Source: DATFML01 sp964571225
Lineage (GTDB): Bacteria; Pseudomonadota; Gammaproteobacteria; DATFLG01
NCBI GenBank assembly: GCA_964571225.1
Contig: CAZNBB010000024.1
Location: 1 to 40,690 of the forward strand
Length of the DNA: 40,690 nt
Direction of reading: 5' to 3'
The translations under genes were made by a program, and so were the position numbers. Positions 16,362 to 23,461 of this stretch are shown piece by piece; the first letter of the stretch is position 1, and each line of letters opens with the position of its first letter. The notes beneath the pieces are model-generated. The model made no database searches. It saw only the letters and a program-made list of their open reading frames with translations, and was not told the origin of the DNA.

Positions 16362-18548
16362 TCAGGTCTCGATGCGTATCGGCAGCTTGCGTACGGGCTT
16401 GCCGGTGGCGGCGAACACCGCATTGGCCACCGCCGGGGCGATGGGGGGCGTGCCCGGCTCGCCCACACCGCCCGGCGGGTCGTTGCTGGGTACGATGTAG
16501 ACATCCACCTTGGGCATGTGCTCGATGCGCAGCACGGGATAGCTGTCGAAATTGCCCTGCTGCACCCGGCCGTTCTTGATGGTGATCTCTCCCATCAGAG
16601 CGGCGGTCAAACCGTAGACGATGGCGCTTTCCATCTGGGCCCTGACGGTGTCGGGGTTGACCACCGTACCGCAGTCGATGGCGCACACCACCCGGTGTAC
16701 GCGCACCTTGCCGTTGTCCACGGACACTTCCGCCACCTGGGCACAATAGCTGGCGAACGATTCGGATACGGCAATGCCGCGATGGGTGCCGGCGGCCGGG
16801 GGTGTGTCCCAGCCGGCCTTTTCCGCCGCCAGTTCCAGCACCGCACGGTGCCGGGGGTGGTTGGCCAGCAGGTCGCGGCGCAGTTGGTACGGGTCCTTGC
16901 CGCCGGCTTTGGCCACCTCGTCCAGGAAGCATTCGGTGATGTAGATGTTCTGGGAGCTGCCCACCGATCGCCAGAAGCCCACCGGTACGCCCGGGTTGAC
17001 CATGGCATAGGTGACCAGCAGGTTGGGAATGGCGTAGGGCAGGTTCTTGGCGCCTTCCACGGAACTGCTGTCGATGCCGTTCTTGACCGCGCCGGGCGCC
17101 ACCCGGGCCAGAATGGACGGACCGGCGATGCGGTGTATCCAGGCCACCGGCATGCCGCTGTCGTCCAGGGCCGCGCTCAGGTGGTTATAGCTGGAAGGCC
17201 GGTAGAAGTCGTGACGCGTGTCGTCGTCCCGGGTCCACAGCACCTTCACCGGTGCGCCCACCCGCTTGGAGACCGACACGGCGTCGGCCACGAAGTCCTG
17301 CTCGGAGCGCCGGCCGAAGCCGCCGCCCAGGAATGTGGTGTGGACCTTGATCTTCTCGGCCGGCAGACCCGTAATCTTCATGGCGGTGGAGCGGGTGGCC
17401 GTCTGGGCCTGGGTCGGCACCCAGATCTCGCAATGGTCGCTGCGCACATCCGCCGTGCAATTCATGGGCTCCATGCAGGCATGGGCCAGATACGGGACTT
17501 CGTACACCGCCTCCAGGGTCTTGGACGCGCTCTGGATGGTGTGGGCGGGGTCGCCGTCCTGGCGGGCCTGGACGCCGTTGGCGACGGCGTCGGCAAACTG
17601 CTTGCGTATGCCGGCGCTGCTCAGGTCGGCATTGGGGCCATAGTCCCATTCCACCTTGAGAGCCTTACGGCCCTGCAGGGCGGGCCAGAACCCGTCGGCC
17701 ACCACCGCGATGCCCGAGTCGATCTGCACCACATGCTTGACGCCCTTGACCGCCTTGGCCTTGGTGGCATCGAAGCTCCTCACCTTGCCGCCGAACACCG
17801 GGCAGCGCTCCACCGTGGCGATCAGCATGCCCGGCACCTTCACATCCTGGCCGAACTGTGCGCTGCCATCGACCTTGGCGGGGATGTCCAGCCGCGCCAC
17901 CGGTTTGCCGATCAGATCGAACTGATCCGGGTCTTTCAGGAACACTTTATCGGGCGGCGAAAGCTTGGCCGCTTCGGTGGTCAGTTCCCCGTAGCTCACC
18001 TTCCTGCCGCTGGTCTTGTGCGTCACCTGCCCGTCGGCGGTGCTGCAGCTGTCGGGCGACACGCCCCAGCGCTGTGCGGCGGCGGCCACCAGCAACTCCC
18101 GGGCGGCAGCCCCGGCCTCGCGCACCGGGCGCCAGTAGCCGCGTATGGCGGTGCTGCCTCCGGTGGCCTGGCGGCCGAACAGGGGATTGTTGTAGACCTT
18201 GTTCACCGGCGCGAACTCGGCCCGCACCTTGGACCAGTCCGCGTCCATCTCGTCGGCGATCAGCATGGGAATGGAGGTCATCACGCCCTGTCCCATCTCG
18301 GAACTGGCGACCATCAGGGTGACGCTGTTGTCCGGATCGATGCGGATCCAGGCGTTGGGCGCATAGGCGTCCTGCTGATCGGGAGTGTCTCGCCGGATGG
18401 GCGCACTGCCCTCCGGGGCCTGCGTTTTGGCCGCAGGCGGGTCCGACCGGCTGCAGCCGGGAAGATAGAAGCCGACCAGCAGCGCGCCGCCGGCGCCGGC
18501 CGCGACCTTGAGAAAGCCGCGGCGGGTCAGTTGGACGGGTTCATCCAT
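16362..18548 (-). CDS. Molybdopterin-binding subunit of a xanthine-oxidase-family hydroxylase (IorB-like)
   Basis: A 728-residue large subunit like the beta subunit of isoquinoline 1-oxidoreductase. The N-terminus has a twin-arginine signal, TRRGFLKVAAGAGGALLVG, so the folded, cofactor-loaded enzyme goes to the periplasm. A lipobox-like LPGC follows. The body holds two Ald_Xan_dh_C2-type regions, with FLGGGFGRRSEQDF near residue 410 and HACMEPMNCTADV near 360. The catalytic glutamate is in GVGEPGTPP (about residue 697). The enzyme family hydroxylates N-heterocycles or oxidises aldehydes with water as oxygen source. It overlaps the 2Fe-2S subunit gene by 8 bp. An XdhC-type cofactor-insertion gene is not adjacent. 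The substrate cannot be told. Confidence 0.92.
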   Translation of the reverse strand: MDEPVQLTRRGFLKVAAGAGGALLVGFYLPGCSRSDPPAAKTQAPEGSAPIRRDTPDQQDAYAPNAWIRIDPDNSVTLMVASSEMGQGVMTSIPMLIADEMDADWSKVRAEFAPVNKVYNNPLFGRQATGGSTAIRGYWRPVREAGAAARELLVAAAAQRWGVSPDSCSTADGQVTHKTSGRKVSYGELTTEAAKLSPPDKVFLKDPDQFDLIGKPVARLDIPAKVDGSAQFGQDVKVPGMLIATVERCPVFGGKVRSFDATKAKAVKGVKHVVQIDSGIAVVADGFWPALQGRKALKVEWDYGPNADLSSAGIRKQFADAVANGVQARQDGDPAHTIQSASKTLEAVYEVPYLAHACMEPMNCTADVRSDHCEIWVPTQAQTATRSTAMKITGLPAEKIKVHTTFLGGGFGRRSEQDFVADAVSVSKRVGAPVKVLWTRDDDTRHDFYRPSSYNHLSAALDDSGMPVAWIHRIAGPSILARVAPGAVKNGIDSSSVEGAKNLPYAIPNLLVTYAMVNPGVPVGFWRSVGSSQNIYITECFLDEVAKAGGKDPYQLRRDLLANHPRHRAVLELAAEKAGWDTPPAAGTHRGIAVSESFASYCAQVAEVSVDNGKVRVHRVVCAIDCGTVVNPDTVRAQMESAIVYGLTAALMGEITIKNGRVQQGNFDSYPVLRIEHMPKVDVYIVPSNDPPGGVGEPGTPPIAPAVANAVFAATGKPVRKLPIRIET

Positions 18549-19014
18549 GATTCACCTCGCGCGCCTTGATGGCCGCAGCCCGTTTGATCGCTTCGCGGAT
18601 GCGCTGATAGGTGCCGCATCGGCAGATGATGCCGGACATGGCGCTGTCGATGTCCGCGGTGCTCGGGTTGAGGTTGTTCTCCAGCAATGCGGCGGCGGTC
18701 ATGATCTGCCCTGACTGGCAGAAGCCGCATTGGGGCACCTGTTCGTCGACCCAGCCCTGCTGGACCGGATGGCGGCCGTCGGCGGACAGCCCCTCGATGG
18801 TTCTCACCTCCCGGTCGCCCACCACCGACAACGGTGTGACGCAGGAGCGGGTGGGTACGCCATCCACCTGTACGGTGCACGCGCCGCACAGGGCGATTCC
18901 GCAGCCATACTTGGTGCCGGTCAGTCCCAGGTTGTCCCGCAGCACCCAGAGCAGCGGCGTACTCGGGTCGACGTCCAGTTCATGGTGCTGGCCGTTGATC
19001 TTCAATGAAACCAT
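18541..19014 (-). CDS. (2Fe-2S)-binding subunit of the molybdenum hydroxylase (IorA-like)
   Basis: A 157-residue subunit with two [2Fe-2S] clusters. The plant-ferredoxin-type cluster uses the cysteines of GCGIALCGACTVQVDG and the following SC; the second uses CGFCQSG and ICRCGTY. It passes electrons from the Mo site of its partner towards an outside acceptor. ATG 19014 follows GGAGGCGGTC; the frame is open upstream but not protein-like. There is no signal peptide, as is usual, because this subunit is carried out with the Tat-bearing large subunit. Its stop overlaps the start of the large subunit by 8 bp. Confidence 0.94.
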   Translation of the reverse strand: MVSLKINGQHHELDVDPSTPLLWVLRDNLGLTGTKYGCGIALCGACTVQVDGVPTRSCVTPLSVVGDREVRTIEGLSADGRHPVQQGWVDEQVPQCGFCQSGQIMTAAALLENNLNPSTADIDSAMSGIICRCGTYQRIREAIKRAAAIKAREVNHG

Positions 19015-19222
19015 GACCGCCTCCGGAAGACTCCGTTGTTCGCAGGGGTTGTATCGGGGAGGCAGGCCGCGCCCCCGGTGTGTGAATTGCAATCATAGCG
19101 GACCGTATGGCCGGCGCAAGTGAACGGGAGCCGAGGCGGTGAAACCTGAGTTAAGATGGCCGCGGTTGGGTGGGCTTCAACGGCTGCGGGCGACGCCCCG
19201 GGTGCCATCGACAGGAGCGGGC

Positions 19223-19768
19223 ATGAATCACATCGAGCGTATCTTCGAGCGGCTGTTGTGGAACAGCCGGCTGGTGGTGCTGGCGGCGGTGATCGCCAGT
19301 ATCGTGGTGGCGTTCGCCATGTTCTACGTGGCCACGGTGGACGTGGTGTATCTGCTGGCGCACCTCAGCCACTACGCGGACCCGGGGCTTGCCGCCCAGG
19401 CGCGCATCGAGATGCGCGCGACCGTAGTGACCCACGTGGTGGAAGTGGTGGACGGCTATTTGCTCGCCACTATCATGCTCATCTTCGCCCTGGGGTTGTA
19501 CGAGTTGTTCGTGAGCCGTATCGACGTGGCGGAACAGTCGGAATTCGGCGAGCGTGTGCTGCTGATCAAATCCCTGGATGACCTGAAGAACCGTCTGGCC
19601 AAGGTCGTGTTGCTGATTCTGGTAGTGAAGTATTTCGAGCACGCTTTGGAGATGCAATTCAACAACGCCCTGGACCTGCTGTACCTGGCCATAGGTATCG
19701 TGCTGATTGCCGCGGCCATCTATCTCAGCCATGGCAAGTCCGCCAACGGGGCGGACAAGGACCATTGA
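19223..19768 (+). CDS. YqhA family membrane protein (UPF0114)
   Basis: A 181-residue inner-membrane protein with four hydrophobic segments: about 18-42 (VVLAAVIASIVVAFAMFYVA), 75-98 (YLLATIMLIFALGLYELFVS), 128-145 and 150-170. The stretch LYELFVSRIDVAEQ and the C-terminal LVVKYFEHALEMQFNN are typical of the family. Function is unknown. ATG 19223 follows AGGAGCGG. It is divergent from the hydroxylase operon (208 bp between starts) and converges on the cytochrome c genes across a shared terminator. Confidence 0.88.
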   Translation: MNHIERIFERLLWNSRLVVLAAVIASIVVAFAMFYVATVDVVYLLAHLSHYADPGLAAQARIEMRATVVTHVVEVVDGYLLATIMLIFALGLYELFVSRIDVAEQSEFGERVLLIKSLDDLKNRLAKVVLLILVVKYFEHALEMQFNNALDLLYLAIGIVLIAAAIYLSHGKSANGADKDH

Positions 19769-19820
19769 CCGGGCGAGGCGCGGCCGGACAAATGGTCCGA
19801 CGTCGCAGGCGGGATCGAAA

Positions 19821-19847
19821 GCTGGGCGCCGAGCGCGGGCGCCCAGC
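19821..19847. terminator. Bidirectional terminator between yqhA and cytochrome c genes
   Basis: Perfect 10-bp stem GCTGGGCGCC/GGCGCCCAGC with a 7-nt loop. On the minus strand it starts 9 nt past the cytochrome stop and is followed by TTTCG. It sits midway between two convergent genes, the usual place for such an element. Confidence 0.6.
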
Positions 19848-19855
19848 CCGGGACG

Positions 19856-20206
19856 TCACTCTACGTTGCTGCGCCGGTCGAGCTTGGGCGCGATCAGTCC
19901 CTTCTGGCTGCTGAAATACGCCGCCAAATCTTCGCGGTCCTGCTCGGACAGGCCGCTGGCGAATCCCTTCATGATGGCGTTCTTGCGTTGGCCGTCCTTG
20001 TATTCCTTGAGCGCCTGCACGATGTAGCTGGCGTATTGGCCGGCCAGCCGCGGAAACTGCGCGCTGGTGCTGTTGCCGTCGGCCCCGTGGCAGGCCGCGC
20101 AGGTGGTGGACTTCTGTTTCCCGGCTGCCGGATCGCCGGCGGCCAGAGTCTGGGCGGCGTAACCGGTAAGCAGCAGAGCGGATAGTGCGATAGCGAACTT
20201 GTTCAT
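19856..20206 (-). CDS. Monohaem cytochrome c (c553/c4-like), second of a tandem pair
   Basis: A 116-residue class I cytochrome c. A signal peptide (to about residue 22, TLAAGDPAAG) directs it to the periplasm. The haem site is CAACH; the likely sixth ligand is the methionine in AIMKGFASGLS. ATG 20206 follows an AAGGG site. It shares ALKEYKDGQR and the LSEQD helix start with the gene just upstream, which points to a tandem duplication. It probably shuttles electrons between periplasmic enzymes and the respiratory chain. The molybdenum hydroxylase operon lies 0.8 kb away. Confidence 0.9.
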   Translation of the reverse strand: MNKFAIALSALLLTGYAAQTLAAGDPAAGKQKSTTCAACHGADGNSTSAQFPRLAGQYASYIVQALKEYKDGQRKNAIMKGFASGLSEQDREDLAAYFSSQKGLIAPKLDRRSNVE

Positions 20207-20326
20207 GACATGCCCTTTGTGCAAATGGATATCTCGGTGCCCTGGATCGTGTCCGGTCGTCTGTGGCTTGCGGCTCAATGGATAAGCCCGGTTTTCGCCG
20301 ACAGCGCACGACGACGCGGAAAGTCC

Positions 20327-20656
20327 TCAGTCATTCTTGAAGGTGGAGAAAAAGGCAGCGATGTCTTCCATGTCCTGTTCGGACAGCGAGGATGCCTGGG
20401 CATGCATGGTCGGATGGCTGCGCTGGCCGTCCTTGTACTCCTTCAGTGCCTTAACGATGTACTCGGCGTGTTGGCCGCCCAGCTTGGGTACGTTGTATTG
20501 GGGATAGGCGTTGGTGTAGCCCGGTATGCCGTGACAACCGAAACAGGTGAACGCCTTCAGGCGCCCGGCCGTCGGGTTGCCGGCCGCGACAGCGGAGCCG
20601 GCCAAGGCCAGGCCCGCGCTCAGCGCGCACACACGCAGCAGCGAATGGTTTCTCAT
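20327..20656 (-). CDS. Monohaem cytochrome c, first of a tandem pair
   Basis: A 109-residue periplasmic class I cytochrome c with a signal peptide (cleavage near SAVAAGN), haem motif CFGCH and a likely Met ligand in PTMHAQA. The insert GIPGYTNAYPQYNVPKL after the haem site is longer than in its neighbour. ATG 20656 follows GGGAGGAT, the strongest ribosome site of the pair. Shared ALKEYKDGQR shows common descent with the next gene, 120 bp downstream, which may be co-transcribed. The redox partner is unknown. Confidence 0.9.
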   Translation of the reverse strand: MRNHSLLRVCALSAGLALAGSAVAAGNPTAGRLKAFTCFGCHGIPGYTNAYPQYNVPKLGGQHAEYIVKALKEYKDGQRSHPTMHAQASSLSEQDMEDIAAFFSTFKND

Positions 20657-20805
20657 GATCCTCCCTCTTGGCGGTGGTGGTTGGTAAGCGTTGTTATAGT
20701 CGGGTGTCGTCGCTCTAGGCCCCCCAGCCATGCGGCGACTTACCGCTTGGGATTATAGCCAGTCCGGGTCGAACTGAACAAACCTGGCGCCCAGGCCGGT
20801 GTTCC

Positions 20806-21879
20806 CTATTCAATCAGTTGCAGGACCCGATCGGTGGCACCCACCTGATGCTGCAACCAGTCGCGGGCCGTGCGCCCCAGGGACCGCCGGCGCCCGGGGT
20901 CGGTGGCAAGCAGCCGACAGGCGTCCACCAGCCCCTCGGTGTGGTCGGCAGCCAGCACCACCCGGGCCGCCAGGGCGCTTTCCACGGCCGGATGGCGCCG
21001 GTGGGCCGGCCCGACGATCACCGGCCGACCGTAGGCCATGGGGGTGATCAAGTCGGGCTCGTGGCGAGCCTGCTCGTCCAGGGTGGCGCCCGCCACCACG
21101 AAGTCCACGCACCCGTAGAGCCGCTTCATGACCTCGTCGTCCTCCACGTAGTAGACGCGGGTCTGGTGGGGAACGTAGGAGGTCATCAGACGGCCGTGGC
21201 GGTTGGTCGGCAGGTGGTATTTGAGACTTTCGCGATACACCGGCTCATAGCGGTCCGGGTCCCGGGGCGCCAGTACCAGCAGGCCCTGACGCTGGCGGGC
21301 CAGTTCGAAGAAGACGCCGTAGGCCAGCGCTTCCTCGCCTTCGCCGGTGGCTGCGAAGTAGCTGATCCAGTAATCGCGGCTGCGAAACTCGCGAAACCGC
21401 TCGCACAGCTCGTCGGAGGTGTCCACCGTCGGTAGCGCGTCGAGCGCCAGCAGCGGATCGCCCGTGAGTCGGGCGCCGGTGATAGTGCGGCTCTGGAATT
21501 CCCCCGCCACCATGACCAGTCGGCAGCCGGCCCGGGCGGCCCGTGGGTCTGCGGCATTGATCCAGTACACGGGGCAGGGTGCCGCGGCGGGCAGGTCGAA
21601 GCGGTCCGCCGCCCGGCCCAGCATGATGACTCTTGGAGGTTGCAGCCGACGCACGCGCTTGGCGCCGGCCCGGTGGCGTTCCGCCAGTTCTACCGTCGGG
21701 CGCTGCCCGGTGTACGGGCCGTCGCCCACAATGCCCAGGGTCAACGGTCCGAAGCGCGGTTCCAGCCGCTGCAGAAAGCCCTCCGCCGCGGACAGCAACA
21801 GGGGCTCGCCAACCACCAGCGTTCTGCCGGCGCTGTCCGGCGGAACGGCGGCAGCGGTGAAATAGTCGAACAGTGACAT
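20806..21879 (-). CDS. WaaA-like (GT30-like) glycosyltransferase, divergent
   Basis: A 357-residue protein with the two-domain look of 3-deoxy-D-manno-octulosonate transferases. The C-terminal half matches best: FAATGEGEEALAYG where WaaA has ASTHEGEE, then LAPRDPDRYEPV where WaaA has PRHPERF, and later AYGRPVIVGPAHRRHP where WaaA has the GKPVIFGPH loop. It is about 70 residues shorter than WaaA (about 425), mostly in the N-terminal domain, and lacks the usual N-terminal membrane anchor. It could add a sugar acid to lipid A or another glycan, or be a non-canonical relative. No lipopolysaccharide genes are nearby. A TGGTAAACT extended -10 element sits just 10 bp before the ATG. Confidence 0.6.
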   Translation of the reverse strand: MSLFDYFTAAAVPPDSAGRTLVVGEPLLLSAAEGFLQRLEPRFGPLTLGIVGDGPYTGQRPTVELAERHRAGAKRVRRLQPPRVIMLGRAADRFDLPAAAPCPVYWINAADPRAARAGCRLVMVAGEFQSRTITGARLTGDPLLALDALPTVDTSDELCERFREFRSRDYWISYFAATGEGEEALAYGVFFELARQRQGLLVLAPRDPDRYEPVYRESLKYHLPTNRHGRLMTSYVPHQTRVYYVEDDEVMKRLYGCVDFVVAGATLDEQARHEPDLITPMAYGRPVIVGPAHRRHPAVESALAARVVLAADHTEGLVDACRLLATDPGRRRSLGRTARDWLQHQVGATDRVLQLIE

Positions 21880-21921
21880 GGCCGACCGTAGTTTACCAAG
21901 ACGGCCGTCCCGGTAAATGGC

Positions 21922-21966
21922 GCAGCCCGGAATGTCGCAGCAGGTGGCTGTCCCATTCCGGGCTGC
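21922..21966 (-). terminator. 13-bp hairpin between small gene and WaaA-like gene
   Basis: Perfect arms GCAGCCCGGAATG/CATTCCGGGCTGC with a 19-nt loop that contains a further CAGC/GCTG stem. It begins 23 nt past the stop of the 68-residue gene. On the minus strand it is followed by GCCATTTACC, so the U-tract is weak. Confidence 0.5.
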
Positions 21967-21989
21967 AGGGCCGGCCCGACGGGCGGACG

Positions 21990-22196
21990 TCAGTCCAGGG
22001 GCGGGGCGTACTCGTAGCGGATGTGGTCGGGCTTGGCCGGCGGTGCGACACCGGCGTCCTTGAGCTGGCGTTCGAGTTCCTGGCCGACTTCGTCGAACGC
22101 CTCGTGGAACCGCTCCAGGCCTTCCAGAATATGCTGGGCTTCCTTCGCGTCCACGACGACCTCGATCTTCTGCTTGCTCTGTTCGCGCATGAACAT
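21990..22196 (-). CDS. Small hypothetical protein (68 aa)
   Basis: Started at ATG 22196 after GGAGGATCG. A soluble, charged protein with a helical core (DAKEAQHILEGLERFHEAF, then VGQELERQL) and a Pro-rich tail ending EYAPPLD. I do not recognise a family. It starts 13 bp after the stop of the 74-residue gene, so the two form an operon, with the Tat-DsrE gene 109 bp further upstream on the same strand. The clean ribosome site and codon usage support a real gene. Confidence 0.6.
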   Translation of the reverse strand: MFMREQSKQKIEVVVDAKEAQHILEGLERFHEAFDEVGQELERQLKDAGVAPPAKPDHIRYEYAPPLD

Positions 22197-22209
22197 GGCG
22201 ATCCTCCGT

Positions 22210-22434
22210 CTAGTCCATGGTGGGGAAGCGGGCGCCCGGCTCCCAGGCACGGGGTGGCTGGCGAAAGTCGTCGTTGACTTCGTACCAGGCACTGCGCAGG
22301 GCGCTGGCAAGATTGAGCGCCTCGGTGGGCATGTCGTTGCCGGTATGCTCGGCGATCTGGGCATCGAGCTTGCGCGCTTCTTCGGCGGTGAACTGCAGAG
22401 CAATGTGACCGTCAGGCAGCTTCTCGACCTTCAT
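22210..22434 (-). CDS. Small hypothetical protein (74 aa)
   Basis: Started at ATG 22434 after an AAGGGG site. A soluble protein: KVEKLPDGHIALQFTAEEA at the N-terminus suggests a beta hairpin then a helix, and the C-terminus is Pro/Trp/Arg-rich (QPPRAWEPGARF). No family recognised and no signal peptide. It shares an operon with the 68-residue gene 13 bp downstream and lies after the DsrE-like gene; a link with sulfur or redox chemistry is only suggested by this position. Confidence 0.6.
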   Translation of the reverse strand: MKVEKLPDGHIALQFTAEEARKLDAQIAEHTGNDMPTEALNLASALRSAWYEVNDDFRQPPRAWEPGARFPTMD

Positions 22435-22542
22435 GACGTTATTTCCCCTTTGGTCCGATGGGTGTGTCGGCGGGATGCGTTCAACGCCTCCCTCGACCAC
22501 AAGTGTAGAAGGTTACGGCCGTCGGACACGGTGGGGGGGCGG

Positions 22543-23034
22543 TTACCAGCTCAGATAGGCGTAGCCTTTCTCCTGCAGGCGCATGATGTCGTCCGCGCCT
22601 ATGGGGACGATGATGGCATAGTCCACCAGGTCGCCCTTGTCCCAGTCCAGGCTCTTCATGGTGTTGTGGCAGGCATGGAACTGCACGCCGTAAAGCGACA
22701 GGCTGGAGGCCCGTTCGCGCAATACCTTGGGGATGGGCCGCTCCGGGTGCTTGCCAAGGACCTGTATGCCCGGTCCGAAGGCGGTGACCACGATATGGAT
22801 TTCGTCGCCGTACTTGCGCAGCAATTCCCCGACGGAAAACAGGACATCCTCGACGTACTGATGGTCCGCCTTGTTGAGCTGGTACACGACCTTGTGTTTG
22901 GGCTCACCGAACAGGGAGGTGTCCCGTCCTTGCGAATGCTGGGCGCGGGCCGTGCGGCTGAGGGTGAAAAGGCCCGCGGTACCCGCCATCCAGCCAAGAA
23001 AGCTGCGGCGGCGGCGTCGAACTTCGTCGGTCAT
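22543..23034 (-). CDS. Tat-exported DsrE-like protein
   Basis: A 163-residue protein with a twin-arginine signal (RRRRSFLGWMAGTAG, cleavage near ARAQ) followed by a DsrE/DsrF-fold domain: KVVYQLNKADHQYVEDVLF, HIVVTAFGPGIQVL, and YGVQFHACHNTMKSL. The cysteine of FHACHNTM sits where related proteins carry a conserved Cys. Cytoplasmic DsrE proteins relay sulfur as persulfide; exported members are of unknown role. Followed by two small genes on the same strand. Divergent from hrpA. Confidence 0.85.
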   Translation of the reverse strand: MTDEVRRRRRSFLGWMAGTAGLFTLSRTARAQHSQGRDTSLFGEPKHKVVYQLNKADHQYVEDVLFSVGELLRKYGDEIHIVVTAFGPGIQVLGKHPERPIPKVLRERASSLSLYGVQFHACHNTMKSLDWDKGDLVDYAIIVPIGADDIMRLQEKGYAYLSW

Positions 23035-23461
23035 TGGATTACCTCTGTGTGTCTGGTGCGGCTCTGTGGTATCGACTTGAAGCGTGTCCGAAGCGTCGTG
23101 CTCCGGCGGCGGGCCGGGTGCCGGTGTCGACTTCCGTTGCCTGTGCCCGGCAGCGGTTCGAGAATCCGTGGGCAGTTCCGGATCTGCGGCGCGCTTGGAC
23201 AGCCAACTAGGTAGACTGCAACAGGCCGGCGGTTATTCCTATCGCCTCTTTTGCAGAGGGACATTTGTCGTCCTTTACTTAAAGAAAATCAATCGTCTGG
23301 CCCGTCCCTGACAGCATAACAGGATTGCCCGTGCAGCGGCGCACGCCTGCCGGGGTGCCGCCGCGCAAGTCACCGCGGCCCCGCACCGTGAATGTTACAA
23401 TAGCTCACGCCGCCCTCTGAGGTCGGCCGTCGTTCCATCCACAGTGTTCGCCTTTCGCGTT
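23035..23461. other. Divergent intergenic region between DsrE-like gene and hrpA
   Basis: About 430 bp. It holds an AT-rich patch (23230-23300) likely to be the promoter zone of the DsrE gene, an FNR-box-like TTAAA-N4-ATCAA at 23279-23292 (eight of ten to the FNR consensus), and the hrpA extended -10 at 23393-23401. No gene seen. Confidence 0.45.
23393..23401 (+). promoter_or_regulatory. Candidate extended -10 promoter of hrpA-cobW
   Basis: TGTTACAAT: an extended -10 with five of six bases of TATAAT, 60 bp before the chosen hrpA ATG. No clear -35, as is common with extended -10 promoters. Confidence 0.5.

Noticed and set aside
16323..18569. 748-codon plus-strand frame opposite the molybdenum hydroxylase
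   Set aside because: The minus strand encodes an intact xanthine-oxidase-family protein; the mirror frame is His/Gly-rich noise.
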